Below are positions 8,305 through 16,974 of a DNA stretch of 64,000 bases, piece by piece. The position numbers and the translations under genes are program-made. The stretch is from Prolixibacter bellariivorans ATCC BAA-1284. GTDB lineage: Bacteria > Bacteroidota > Bacteroidia > Bacteroidales > Prolixibacteraceae. The notes below the pieces were generated by a model. That model saw nothing but the letters and a program-made list of their open reading frames with translations. It was not told where the DNA came from and made no database searches. How positions within the stretch are numbered: the stretch's first letter is position 1; each line of letters begins with the position of its first letter. The stretch lies in assembly GCF_000621705.1 (NCBI RefSeq), contig NZ_KK211332.1:220232-284231 (forward strand), given 5' to 3'.

Positions 8305-9003
8305 CTATTTGAAGTTAAACAGTACTTTTCCGCCCGATTCCGGCTTCCAGACCTTGTTGCTCTGGTCGTACTGATATTCGACGCCCAGTCTGACCTTTGC
8401 TTTTCCACCTGAGTTATATTGTAAACCGGCACCAACATTACGTGTTGGGAAAAGGCCACGCATCCGGAATGCCGGATCGTTTTGTTTTCCCAGCGTAACA
8501 TACTGTCCCCAGGTTTGTAATTGCAGCCTGTCGGTGAGCGAATACCGGAAAAGCAAATTCCCCCCAAAAATAATGTTCCGGCGTCCGGTGAGATATCCGT
8601 ACTGCACATTAATGAAAGCGCCATAATCCAGCGACAGGTCGTCTGTCAGGCCGAACGTGCCTAACCGACCGCCGTAATTCCGGAAATCTGCCAGTCCGGG
8701 ATACATTGGTAAAACGGACGATACAGAGTCGTTGGTCCGGTAGCTTAGGTATCTCAGAACACGATCCATGTCGGGGACAAAAATCTTTTGGTGAAGCGTT
8801 TGGGATAAATCACTCTCCGGAAACCACAGGACCGGTTTTTCCTGTTGCAGGATTGGCTGTACCGACAGATGTTCCGTACTGGTTTTCCACTTTATGGAAT
8901 CGCCAACGTCAACCGAATCTCTTTTCGTCTCTTGTCCTTTCGCTTGTAATACCGCCAGACTCTGGATGACCAGGAGAATTAACCACACGTGTTTTTGTTG
9001 CAT
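8305..9003 (-). CDS. Exported probable small beta-barrel protein, unknown family
   Basis: A 232-residue protein with a signal peptide (LILLVIQSLAVLQAKGQ). The second half alternates hydrophobic and polar residues in strands (YGAFINVQYGYLTG, IIFGGNLLFRYSL, LQLQTWGQYVTLG, AKVRLGVEYQYD) and the protein ends in Phe-Lys, as outer-membrane barrels often do. I do not recognise the family. Its place as the first gene of the sigma-regulated operon, 9 bases before fecR and divergent from the sigma gene, suggests a role with the receptor. It could be an accessory lipid-facing barrel or an adhesin-like protein. Confidence 0.65.
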   Translation of the reverse strand: MQQKHVWLILLVIQSLAVLQAKGQETKRDSVDVGDSIKWKTSTEHLSVQPILQQEKPVLWFPESDLSQTLHQKIFVPDMDRVLRYLSYRTNDSVSSVLPMYPGLADFRNYGGRLGTFGLTDDLSLDYGAFINVQYGYLTGRRNIIFGGNLLFRYSLTDRLQLQTWGQYVTLGKQNDPAFRMRGLFPTRNVGAGLQYNSGGKAKVRLGVEYQYDQSNKVWKPESGGKVLFNFK

Positions 9004-9144
9004 AACATCTCACTTTTGTATTAATACAGTTATGACGGTAAAAACTCAGTAGAGGAATACAAATTCTTCAAAAAAAGTTACCGCCCGCTTTCCGGCGGAA
9101 TAACCGTTTTGCACTCTGAACTGGAAAATCTACCTTCGCTCGTC

Positions 9145-9690
9145 ATGACGAAAATGGATAAGGCCATATTATCTGAAATACAGCAAGGCAGTCATCAGGC
9201 TTTCGAGAAGGCTTTTGTTTTCTACTATGCGAAAATCAAAACCTTTTTGCTGGGGTATGTGAAAACAATGACCGATGCTGAAGAATTGGCTGAAGAGATT
9301 TTCGTCGAGTTATGGCAAAACCATGAAAAAATAGCTCCCGAGAAATCGTTCGATTCCTATTTGTTTACCATTGCCAAAAACAAAGCCATCAATTTCCTGA
9401 AATGGAAATATGCAACCAGGTCCGTCATCGAGATGCAGGCTCCGGCCACTCTTTACCATAGCCCCGAAGAGGAATACATCGCTGTGGAGAAATCGCTTCT
9501 GATTGACATGATTGTTGAGAAAATGCCGGCCCAGCGGAAAAAAATCTACCAGCTGCGACAACAAGGGTTGACCAATGATGAGATTGCCCACATGCTTGAA
9601 ACCACCAAAAGAAACGTTGAAAGCCAGATTAGCCTCGCGATGAAAGAAATACGGCAGCAGATCAGGTTTTTCATCATCATTTTTATGTAG
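9145..9690 (+). CDS. ECF RNA polymerase sigma factor (FecI-like)
   Basis: About 181 residues with sigma region 2 (FEKAFVFYYAKIKTFLLGYV, then AEELAEEIFVELWQNHEKI and SYLFTIAKNKAINFLKW) and sigma region 4 (MPAQRKKIYQLRQQGLTNDEIAHML, then VESQISLAMKEIRQQI), the Bacteroidota sigma-70 family 1 pattern. The frame is open back to 9109, but the ATGs at 9145 or 9154 give the usual N-terminus. It is transcribed away from the barrel-fecR-receptor operon, its likely target. The TAG stop (9688-9690) lies inside a REP-like palindrome, so the repeat supplies the end of the gene. Confidence 0.9.
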   Translation: MTKMDKAILSEIQQGSHQAFEKAFVFYYAKIKTFLLGYVKTMTDAEELAEEIFVELWQNHEKIAPEKSFDSYLFTIAKNKAINFLKWKYATRSVIEMQAPATLYHSPEEEYIAVEKSLLIDMIVEKMPAQRKKIYQLRQQGLTNDEIAHMLETTKRNVESQISLAMKEIRQQIRFFIIIFM

Positions 9691-9791
9691 AGACGCGATG
9701 AATCGCGTCTCTACGATGTAATCCCGATTCGGGCGTCTCTATGTGCGCGTTGATGGGATGTTGTTGGAGACGCGATAAATCGCGTCTCTAC
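9687..9791. repeat. REP-like palindromes after the sigma gene
   Basis: Full palindrome at 9687-9714 (GTAGAGACGCGATGA / AATCGCGTCTCTAC), a half copy at 9724-9741 (CGATTCGGGCGTCTCTAT) and a near-full copy at 9766-9791 (centre CGATAAATCG). They are the same family as at 3478 and 4298-4529. The first copy overlaps the sigma-factor stop codon and could also act as a bidirectional transcription stop. Confidence 0.8.
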
Positions 9792-9797
9792 GGTGCA

Positions 9798-9828
9798 TTG
9801 TTCATGGGTACAAATGTTATTATCTTTG
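9798..9828 (+). promoter_or_regulatory. Bacteroidota-type promoter for nudC
   Basis: TTG at 9798-9800, 20 bases, then TATCTTTG at 9821-9828. This matches the Bacteroidota primary-sigma consensus (TTG at -33, TAnnTTTG at -7). Transcription would begin near 9834, which rules out the upstream ATG at 9793 and supports the ATG at 9856. Confidence 0.7.
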
Positions 9829-9855
9829 CCCGATAAAATTTCAACCGTTTGCCTC

Positions 9856-10722
9856 ATGATTCAGGATATTTTCCCCCACCGTTTCAATAATCAGTATATC
9901 GCCAACCTACCGATCGGAGAGAACGATTTTGTTCTTCATTACCACGACAATTCCTTGTTGATGAAAACCGACGGGGAGGCATTGGAGCTACCGCGAAAGA
10001 GCGACTTCCCGGAGATTACGAAGCGCACGGAAAGCACCTTCCTGTTTACCCTCGATGATGTTCCGTGTTTCCTGGTATGGGATGACCTGAAAGTGGACTA
10101 TTCCCTTTTTACGTACCAGGAGATTAGCTTCTTCCGGACAATTGAACAGCCGGAGATTGCCTGGGTGAGCATTGCCGGGTTTCACCTGATGAACTGGTAC
10201 ACGCAGAACCGCTTTTGCGGGAAATGCGGGAGCCGGACGGAACACAAATCCAACGAACGGGCGGTGGTGTGTCCGAATTGCCATATCACCGTGTATCCCA
10301 AAATTTCGCCGGCCATTATTGTGGCCATTGTGAGCGGCGATAAACTGTTGCTGGCCCGCAATGCGAATTTCCGCGGCAACTGGTTTTCACTGGTTGCGGG
10401 GTACGTAGATGTGGGCGAAACGCTGGAGGAGGCGTTGGCCCGCGAGGTGAAGGAAGAGGTGGGCCTCGACGTGACCAACATACAATATTACAAGAGCCAG
10501 CCCTGGCCGCTGTCGGGTTCGATGATGATTGGCTTTGTGGCGGAGGCCGACGAACACCAGCCCATCCGCGTGGACGGCAACGAGATTGCGGAAGCCGCCT
10601 GGTTCTCCCGTGGCCACCTGCCCAACCACTCCTCCACCATCAGCATTGCCGGCGAGATGATCGCCCAATTCGAGAAAGGAGAACTGCAGGGGTGCGGGGA
10701 GGTGAAGAAGGTAAGAGTTTGA
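9856..10722 (+). CDS. nudC: NAD(+)/NADH pyrophosphatase NudC
   Basis: A 288-residue enzyme from ATG 9856. It has the NudC zinc ribbon (CGKCGSRT, then VCPNCH), a Nudix box from GYVDVGETLEEALAREVKEEVG that fits the family pattern, and the NudC-specific array SQPWPLSGSMMIGF. NudC hydrolyses NAD(H) to NMN(H) and AMP and can remove NAD caps from RNA. An ATG at 9793 is upstream of the likely promoter, so it was not used. The gene stands alone on the plus strand. Confidence 0.95.
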   Translation: MIQDIFPHRFNNQYIANLPIGENDFVLHYHDNSLLMKTDGEALELPRKSDFPEITKRTESTFLFTLDDVPCFLVWDDLKVDYSLFTYQEISFFRTIEQPEIAWVSIAGFHLMNWYTQNRFCGKCGSRTEHKSNERAVVCPNCHITVYPKISPAIIVAIVSGDKLLLARNANFRGNWFSLVAGYVDVGETLEEALAREVKEEVGLDVTNIQYYKSQPWPLSGSMMIGFVAEADEHQPIRVDGNEIAEAAWFSRGHLPNHSSTISIAGEMIAQFEKGELQGCGEVKKVRV

Positions 10723-10926
10723 GGGATTGTTGCCATGGTTTAACAATGTGAAGTATGGTTCTCGAAACACCTCACTTTCAATACTGCACTGAGACAATTC
10801 GTTTATTTCATTTTTTATCCAAGTGGTCATAGACAAATTCCCCCTGTTGCAACGAAGAACTGCAGTGAATTTCTGGATAACCTCACACTTCATATAGCTT
10901 TTATTAGCAGCTATTTTATTTATTAT

Positions 10927-11916
10927 CTACAAGCCTATTTCAAAGTCATGTTCGAGTTCCAGAGAAGGATAATATCTTCTTGGTCTATATCCATAAATGG
11001 ACCCTAGTGGTATATTTTTAATCATTTTGTATTTCGTTATCAATTTGTCTTCTTCTTTGGTACCATCAGCTAGTTCCCAATTAAGACCTAAATCGGAAAT
11101 AGAATTAAAGAATAGTAAGATTTGTTCATGATTAGATAGTTGCGACCTTAAAATTCTAATGTATTCATATTTTTGCTCTTCTGTCAAAAATTTGTTGTTA
11201 TGCACGTATAAAACAATTCGAATCATGTGCCTAAAATAATGTCCTAACCTTGACTGATGGCCATTGTAGTAATATTTGCCTTGATTGTAAGGGTTTGGTT
11301 TTGTTCTAAGTCTATTAATCTCAGTTATAATTGAATCATACATTTTTGAATACTTTTCAAACAAACGATTTTCCAAAACATCATCAACAGACTCATCTGT
11401 CCCAAAAAAGAGAATCGTATAACTGATATTTGCTAAATCTTGTTGATCCAGTCTATTTTCTTTGATGATGTTACTGTCGATAATAATTTGCATTATTTCA
11501 AAGAATTCATTTATAATTTTAATTATAACATTTCTTCCTTGACTATTTCGATAACTAAGTTCCGAAACGTTTTCACGATGCAATTTTAATAATTCGAAAA
11601 AGTTACTTTCAAACTGCTGTAGAAGTATTTGGTCCCTTTGTACTTTTGCTTCTTTCTTCTGTTCAGCTAATGCATTCACTTGAACTTGATTTGCTTTATA
11701 TTGTATATAGAATGCCAAAAACGTGAGTATTACTCCAAAGAACGCAATAGCTGGGCCAACAATACCACCAATTGTGTCTCCAATTACGCCTGTTTCTTGT
11801 CCAAAACTCCAAAACCAAGATTCTTGAGTTACTAAATATGGTAAAAGAAAAAATATTAAGGAAATTACAATTAATGTAATCCCAGTAAAAAGCCAAATTC
11901 CCTTTTTGCTGTTCAT
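10927..11916 (-). CDS. Putative phage abortive-infection protein, AbiC-like
   Basis: About 329 residues from ATG 11916. Two transmembrane helices near the N-terminus (GIWLFTGITLIVISLIFFLL and IVGPAIAFFGVILTFLAFYI) are followed by a coiled segment (NALAEQKKEAKVQRDQ) and a cytoplasmic helical domain with FESNFFELLKLHRENV, GHYFRHMIRIVLYV and LRSQLSNHEQILLFF. That layout is typical of the putative AbiC-type abortive-infection family (putAbiC). The frame is open to 11997, but that extra part overlaps a repeat hairpin, so the internal start is preferred. It lies next to an RloC-like ATPase in an AT-rich region. Confidence 0.75.
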   Translation of the reverse strand: MNSKKGIWLFTGITLIVISLIFFLLPYLVTQESWFWSFGQETGVIGDTIGGIVGPAIAFFGVILTFLAFYIQYKANQVQVNALAEQKKEAKVQRDQILLQQFESNFFELLKLHRENVSELSYRNSQGRNVIIKIINEFFEIMQIIIDSNIIKENRLDQQDLANISYTILFFGTDESVDDVLENRLFEKYSKMYDSIITEINRLRTKPNPYNQGKYYYNGHQSRLGHYFRHMIRIVLYVHNNKFLTEEQKYEYIRILRSQLSNHEQILLFFNSISDLGLNWELADGTKEEDKLITKYKMIKNIPLGSIYGYRPRRYYPSLELEHDFEIGL

Positions 11917-11954
11917 GTATATTAATCTGTTTTTTGCTTCTCTTAAGCTTGTTT

Positions 11955-12080
11955 CTATTGATAAGTTGTAGTTGTCATTGAGGATTTCGGAGAGCATTCA
12001 TGTTAGCGAGGACTGAACGACTATGCGAGAATCCGCAGATGGTTCTCCCCTATACTATGTGCACCTTGTTAGCAGTATGC
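11955..12080 (-). repeat. attC-like hairpin, degenerate right end
   Basis: In gene orientation it follows the RloC-like stop by about 10 bases, beginning with TGCTAACAAGGTGCACATAG and continuing to CTCTCCGAAATCCTCAATGA, homologous to the clear hairpin at 23060-23196. The right GTT box is not preserved because the sequence runs into the 5' end of the AbiC-like gene. Confidence 0.45.
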
Positions 12081-12089
12081 CTTTTATTT

Positions 12090-14300
12090 TCATATTGTTT
12101 CCTCCTCTAAATTCATCATCATTTTATAGTGTCCTTCGTGGTTAGTCAGCACAAAAATATCTTTAAATACCTTTTTGTAAGATTCAATTGTTCTGTCTTG
12201 AAGTTCAACATATAAGTCATCACTAACACTGTGTGAACCGTCATTAATCCACGAAATTAAAGACCTACATATTTCTTGTTCTTCTTTAGTTTCAAATTTC
12301 AGAATTAAATCATCGTCTCCATATTTGCCAAGTAATTTGAAATAATTTTCAATTATTCTCCGCATAATATTTTGGATAGTAAGGCTTGATTTGATTCCTT
12401 CGCTTTTCAATTCTTGCCACAGAAGTTCGTAGGATGATTGTATTGGATTATCCATTCCAAAACTCTGCAAACTTGTGACCTTTTCATTTTTCCTTAAAAT
12501 CCAAAAGTTCGTATTGTTGCAAAATTTTGTTCTCCCATCTATAAAAGAAACTTCTTTGTGGAAATATACATTGTGAGTTAATAGGATTAACTGTTTTATG
12601 TTTCCCGTATCTGCTTTTATATTCTTGATTATTTCTTTGATAAGAGTACTTACCACAAATAAAACATTACTGTCTAAGCTGGAAATTGGGTCGTCAATTA
12701 CTAGGACTCTTTCAGTATTTACTTCATCTTCAGAAATCCCACCTTTTGCAAGCTGCATATAGTACAGGAATGTTATAAAAGTAATTTCTCCTTCGCTTAG
12801 CGTTGTTTCTGCAACTGTACCATCTTCACGAAGAATTTGATAAAACCCGTCTTCAGTCGCAGGAACAATTTTAAAGTTAAGGAAACCGTAAGACTTCAAA
12901 ATTCTATTAATTTCATTAATTGTTGGCTGAATACTTGTAACGTTCTTACTCAGCTCCTTAATTTCAGTGTCTAATTTTTTCTGTTCTAATAACTTCGCTT
13001 TGTACTGCGAATCAAGGTTCGCAATACCTTTATCTAAACCACTCTTTTGATTGTTGAATGCAGTTATTTCAGCATTATATTCTTCAATTAGGTACTTCCA
13101 AATTGCTTTAATTAGATTATTTTTTTCTCTTGAGTAATTTGTGACAATATCGTTGTGCTTTTTAATTTCTTGGTTGGCTTGAAAAATCAATTCAGTTAAT
13201 AAATCCGATTGCTCCTTAATTGAAAATAATTCTATGCTTCGACTTGGTTCTTTAATCTTATTTAAAAGATATTCGCTGTTCGTTGTGTTTTGGCTTAACA
13301 ATGTTTTTAGGTAAGCTGAAAATCTGTCAATGTCAAGTTTTGAATTACTGATAGCTTTTTGATTTACTTCAATTGTATTTAACTGATTAACAATATTTAG
13401 GGCTATAGTACTATATTCTTCTTTTAACTCTTTGAGTAGTTTAATGTCATTCAAATATGTTTCATCAAAAAAACTTTCAATTTGTTTCTTAAAATCATCT
13501 GTTATAGTTCTCTGTTGACAAAATGGACAAATATCATCTTGGATATACTCTCTACCTTGATTAACCCAATCGTTGATATTTAGCTTTTGAATTAGCTTAG
13601 CAATATCTACATCAGCTTTTCCTACAATTATTTTTTTCCAAATTTCATTCTTTTCTATTTCTAAGATTCTTTCAAACGAAATTTGGCTTATAGGTTCAAT
13701 TTTTTGTGGTTGCTGTCCAAATATTGTTTTTGCTTTTTCTCGTAAATTTTCAAAGCTTTCTAATGGCGAAGTATTAGTTGTTGTTTCCTGTAAAAGTCTG
13801 TTCTTAAAAGATTCTTTTTGTAGCGAACCTATAAATGCTTCTTTGAAATTATTTTCATTTTTCTTGTAAACTTTTATCCAAGTAGCTTCTTTGAAATCGT
13901 TTTCTAATTTTAACTTATCTGCCTTTAATTTTTCTAAAGTTTCTCTTTTTTGTATTCCGTCAGCCTTAATGGTTTTAAGTTCTTCGCTTTTTTGTTCAAT
14001 CACTTTGATTTGGTCAGCCGTCGCTTCACCAAGAGTAAATACTCCGTTTAACTTTCCCTTTCCAAAATTTCTAATTCTAAATTCTTTGTTGTAAACCAAG
14101 ACCTTCAATGGCAATTCATTTTCCCAGGTCAATGAGCAACTATTGAATTTTGGATCTGAGTTATCGTAAGTGAAGTTAGAAATAGTCGTCTTTCCACAAC
14201 CATTAGCACCATAAATAAAGTTTATCTTTTTCAAGTCGTTAATCTGAACACCTTGATTGTCATATGTTGCTACATCTTTTATGTCAATTGATTCAATCAT
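12090..14300 (-). CDS. RloC/PrrC-like ATPase, putative anticodon nuclease
   Basis: A 736-residue protein of the AAA_13 class. Walker A GANGCGKT is at residues 31-38. Long coiled coils flank a zinc-hook-like CPFCQQ near residue 258, as in RloC. The ABC signature LSEGEITF is near residue 500 and Walker B VLVIDDPISSLD near 537. The C-terminal helical region holds RRIIENYF (Arg-x3-Glu) near 648 and NDGSHSV near 690, which could form the Arg-Glu-His triad of the PrrC/RloC anticodon nuclease. Such proteins cut tRNA on phage attack or DNA damage. Nuclease activity is inference. The neighbours are an AbiC-like gene and an unknown gene. Confidence 0.75.
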   Translation of the reverse strand: MIESIDIKDVATYDNQGVQINDLKKINFIYGANGCGKTTISNFTYDNSDPKFNSCSLTWENELPLKVLVYNKEFRIRNFGKGKLNGVFTLGEATADQIKVIEQKSEELKTIKADGIQKRETLEKLKADKLKLENDFKEATWIKVYKKNENNFKEAFIGSLQKESFKNRLLQETTTNTSPLESFENLREKAKTIFGQQPQKIEPISQISFERILEIEKNEIWKKIIVGKADVDIAKLIQKLNINDWVNQGREYIQDDICPFCQQRTITDDFKKQIESFFDETYLNDIKLLKELKEEYSTIALNIVNQLNTIEVNQKAISNSKLDIDRFSAYLKTLLSQNTTNSEYLLNKIKEPSRSIELFSIKEQSDLLTELIFQANQEIKKHNDIVTNYSREKNNLIKAIWKYLIEEYNAEITAFNNQKSGLDKGIANLDSQYKAKLLEQKKLDTEIKELSKNVTSIQPTINEINRILKSYGFLNFKIVPATEDGFYQILREDGTVAETTLSEGEITFITFLYYMQLAKGGISEDEVNTERVLVIDDPISSLDSNVLFVVSTLIKEIIKNIKADTGNIKQLILLTHNVYFHKEVSFIDGRTKFCNNTNFWILRKNEKVTSLQSFGMDNPIQSSYELLWQELKSEGIKSSLTIQNIMRRIIENYFKLLGKYGDDDLILKFETKEEQEICRSLISWINDGSHSVSDDLYVELQDRTIESYKKVFKDIFVLTNHEGHYKMMMNLEEETI

Positions 14301-14362
14301 TTTTTAATTGTGTCTATCTATGGGTTTTGTTTTCCAGGCTTACAGCTAATGATTTTGGCTAT

Positions 14363-14407
14363 GATTTCGGCGTGGACAAATCTGAACGACTTGTCCGTAG
14401 AGAAATC
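14363..14407. repeat. Strong two-part hairpin between defence genes
   Basis: Arms GATTTC-GGCGT-GGACAA and TTGTCC-GTAGA-GAAATC enclose an 11-base loop: two perfect 6-bp stems split by a symmetric 5-base internal loop. The layout recalls the inner part of an attC site. A possible left box GGCCAACAA (minus strand) sits at 14475-14483, right after the stop of the 14485-15156 gene. The right box is unclear. Confidence 0.5.
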
Positions 14408-14484
14408 GGGTTTTTACAGTCACTATTTTTTCAAATTTGCATGAATGTTACGCTGAATTATCTCTATTGTTGGCCGTTGGCTTC

Positions 14485-15156
14485 TTATTCTTTCACTTGA
14501 TTTGCTTTGGTCCACATTGCTAAATCAATTAGTTTTAGATCTGTTATTCTATCGTGTTCCATTACGTTGTCAGTATCGATTTTCTGAAATTCATTTCTTA
14601 ATTTATTAATTATTAATTCATTTTGACTTATCCATTGTCTGTAGGCTTGACTGATAACCTTAAAGGAAAAATAAAAACCTTCTCTCTTCATTCCCAAATA
14701 GTTTTTAATTGGATTGTCAAGAGCACAATACTCATTTGGTTTAAATGTATGCACTAACTTGGCAAAGAATGAACCCAATTCTCGAGGTTTTTTTAATTCA
14801 CCATGTTTTATCATTGCGGCTGCAAAATGCTCAAAATAAAGTTCAGCTAAATAGTCATTTTTGATAAGTTGTAAGATTGACTCTTTTTTTGTTGTCAACA
14901 TACCCAAATATCCATTATCAATTCCTTGTAATGAGTACTGTGATTTAAAGTCTCTAAAGAAGTTATCTGAAGTTAAAAAAATGGTTTCGTTGGTCAAGAT
15001 TTCGAAATAATACTTTTGAAAACTTGTTGATCTTTTGTCAGATAAATGAAAGCTCAAAAGCTCATTAGTTACTTTATCAATAGTATCTGAGTTTATAATC
15101 TCAGATACTTTAAAAATGATATTATCTTTATGTCTTTCAATATATTCTTTCATCAT
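14485..15156 (-). CDS. Protein of unknown function in the defence island
   Basis: A 223-residue soluble, mostly helical protein with no signal peptide or membrane helix. I do not recognise the family. The segment LGSFFAKLVHTFKPNEYCALDNPIKNYLGM near residues 125-155 is the most motif-like part and faintly recalls helix-hairpin-helix DNA glycosylase-like proteins; this is only an impression. Base composition is AT-rich like its neighbours. It lies upstream of the RloC-like gene (about 185-base gap holding a hairpin), so a role in defence is plausible by context only. Confidence 0.6.
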   Translation of the reverse strand: MMKEYIERHKDNIIFKVSEIINSDTIDKVTNELLSFHLSDKRSTSFQKYYFEILTNETIFLTSDNFFRDFKSQYSLQGIDNGYLGMLTTKKESILQLIKNDYLAELYFEHFAAAMIKHGELKKPRELGSFFAKLVHTFKPNEYCALDNPIKNYLGMKREGFYFSFKVISQAYRQWISQNELIINKLRNEFQKIDTDNVMEHDRITDLKLIDLAMWTKANQVKE

Positions 15157-15162
15157 CTCATT

Positions 15163-15350
15163 TTACCTTACCGCCAAATAGTTTAGATGAGTAACAAAAC
15201 TTCTCCATATCTCAAACAGGGAGTGATATGTGTATCTTTTGTGTTGAGTGGTCAAATTTTCTGTCTTCATATTGTTGGATTCTTTGGTGCATCCAAGTTA
15301 ACAAAATCTTTTAATTTTCAATAGATGGGCTTTATGGCTGGTGAGCTGGT
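15163..15350 (-). repeat. 5' intergenic module with a 35-codon ORF
   Basis: One copy of the module anchored by AAGTTAACAAAATCTT (15297-15312). In minus orientation the anchor is followed by CCAACAATATGAAGACAG and a 35-codon ORF (15163-15270) that starts MKTENLTTQHKRYTYHSL. Closely similar ORFs occur in the copies at 16992-17081, 20151-20255 and 24788-24910. Whether any is translated is unknown. Confidence 0.6.
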
Positions 15351-15362
15351 TGGCGTTTACGA

Positions 15363-16097
15363 TTACCTATTCTTCGGAGCCGTTTGATAGATAACGGGCA
15401 TTTGTCCCTTCCACCTGCTCCATACGTCGTTGTTGGTGATGAGTTCAGCCATAAAATGACCGACATTGATCCGACTGACGGTTCCGGCATTAAAAATCGC
15501 ACTTCGTGTGGGGGAAGGATGAACCTCGTATCCGGTGACCTGGTCTTCGTTTACCAAACCATCGGGACGAACCGCTACCCACTCAACGAAACGGTTTGTT
15601 TGCCCCATCTGCGTCCGTAAATAATCGGCCGCCTTTTCGTTATCGACATGTGGAGGTAACAATAACCGGAGGATGGCGATGACCAACCGTTGCCCCATCG
15701 AAATGGGTTCGTTTAAGTCGCGGTTCCGGTTGCCGGTGGTGTTCATCAATACAAATTTCACGGGCTTACCGGGTGCGTTCTTTTGAATGGCGTTGCAAAG
15801 GAGGACGACGGCGTCGGTCACCAGTCGTCGGGGTTTTCCGTATATCCCTTTCCAATTCGGATGATGGCCTAAACAGGAAGCGACGGCATCACAATCGCGG
15901 ATGTATCCGGCCATTTCATCTACCGTGATTTCGGATACGCTGGCTTGAATGATGGACAGTTGGTCGTTGGTTTTCCAGGCTTCGGGTAATTTCTCCGGTG
16001 AACGAACAATCACCTTTACTTTTTGCCGGGAATTGAGCAGTTGCTCCACCAGATGTTTTCCGGTTGCTCCCGTTGCACCAACGACTAATGTTGTCAT
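15363..16097 (-). CDS. NAD(P)-binding atypical SDR protein
   Basis: A 244-residue protein with an N-terminal NAD(P)-binding motif LVVGATGATGKHLVEQLL and the strand-4 segment CDAVASCLGH, typical of atypical short-chain dehydrogenase/reductases of the NAD(P)H-binding (NmrA/BVR-B-like) type. There is no Tyr-x3-Lys catalytic pair, so it may be a redox sensor or a flavin/quinone reductase rather than a classical dehydrogenase. It is a single gene between repeat regions, on the minus strand like its neighbours. The 16098-16411 gap upstream holds a G/A-rich stretch at 16180-16235 and no gene. Confidence 0.78.
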   Translation of the reverse strand: MTTLVVGATGATGKHLVEQLLNSRQKVKVIVRSPEKLPEAWKTNDQLSIIQASVSEITVDEMAGYIRDCDAVASCLGHHPNWKGIYGKPRRLVTDAVVLLCNAIQKNAPGKPVKFVLMNTTGNRNRDLNEPISMGQRLVIAILRLLLPPHVDNEKAADYLRTQMGQTNRFVEWVAVRPDGLVNEDQVTGYEVHPSPTRSAIFNAGTVSRINVGHFMAELITNNDVWSRWKGQMPVIYQTAPKNR

Positions 16098-16411
16098 ACC
16101 GTGTGTTTATTCATTCATCGAAATAAGGGTCCTATCCGAACAGATACCATCAAGATAAGGAAATTTGCCGGGTTTTGGAGGGAGCGTTTGCGATGGGGAG
16201 ATTGGGAGAAGGGGAAACTGGGAGAAGGGAGCGGTTGCACTGAAACCGCTATGTATTATGACTGCTTGTTACCACAGGTTATTTTTCTTTTTTGTCGGTT
16301 TGTATTCTTGAGATTCAACATATAAATACTGGCGGTTCAAAAACTTATTTTTCTAATCTTTCGTTTCATAACAAATCGTCGAACAACGCTAATCAACTGT
16401 AATTATAGCCG

Positions 16412-16942
16412 TTACCACAACGTTTGTCCAAAATAAATGTATTTATAGGCAATCCCTTCAACAGCAACCAATATTATCGTGCCTAATATCAGTTGCCATA
16501 TTTTGATTTTCCCTTTTTCAATCTTCAAGTCTTCTATTACTTTATTGAATGGTTTCGGGGAGACTTCTACAATTTTTGATTTTATTATTAAGTCACCCAA
16601 TCTCTTTTGTGGGGAAAGGGCCATAAAAATTAATTCAATTGGTAATAAAACGATACATGTTGAATTTCTGATAATTGATTGCAATGGTGTTATTGGCTTT
16701 AAAGTTTTTGAATCAACGACCTGTAGTCCTAATGCTTTTTTAAATGGGCTTGCTCCGTGAAAAATATCTTTCATGAAAGCGGCTGTCATTATAGGAGTTC
16801 CAATAATTAAATGCATTATTTCTGGTTGATAAAAGTCTACTGTTTTATCAATAAGTGTTACAAATGGAAAGGAAATTATTATTAGTACGCCTAAGTCTAA
16901 AATGGTTGAAATATATCTTTTGTTCTTATAAATAAAATCCAT
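16412..16942 (-). CDS. RDD-family membrane protein
   Basis: A 176-residue membrane protein with helices at about 12-30, 45-60, 92-110 and 150-168. The pattern matches RDD proteins: SFPFVTLIDKTVDF, the loop GASPFKKALGLQVVDSKT, an Arg-Asn pair (SIIRNSTCIVLLPIE) and RLGDLIIKSKIV, the usual end of the domain. The function of RDD proteins is mostly unknown; some act in ion transport. The charged C-terminal part and last helix are extra. It is a lone gene between repeats. Confidence 0.75.
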   Translation of the reverse strand: MDFIYKNKRYISTILDLGVLIIISFPFVTLIDKTVDFYQPEIMHLIIGTPIMTAAFMKDIFHGASPFKKALGLQVVDSKTLKPITPLQSIIRNSTCIVLLPIELIFMALSPQKRLGDLIIKSKIVEVSPKPFNKVIEDLKIEKGKIKIWQLILGTIILVAVEGIAYKYIYFGQTLW

Positions 16943-16974
16943 GTTTAATTTCTTATTTTCCGGGAATTATATTG

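Noticed and set aside
12054..12075. R' box for the hairpin after the RloC-like gene
   Set aside because: GTT motifs nearby lie on the wrong side or do not pair, so I call this hairpin degenerate rather than complete.
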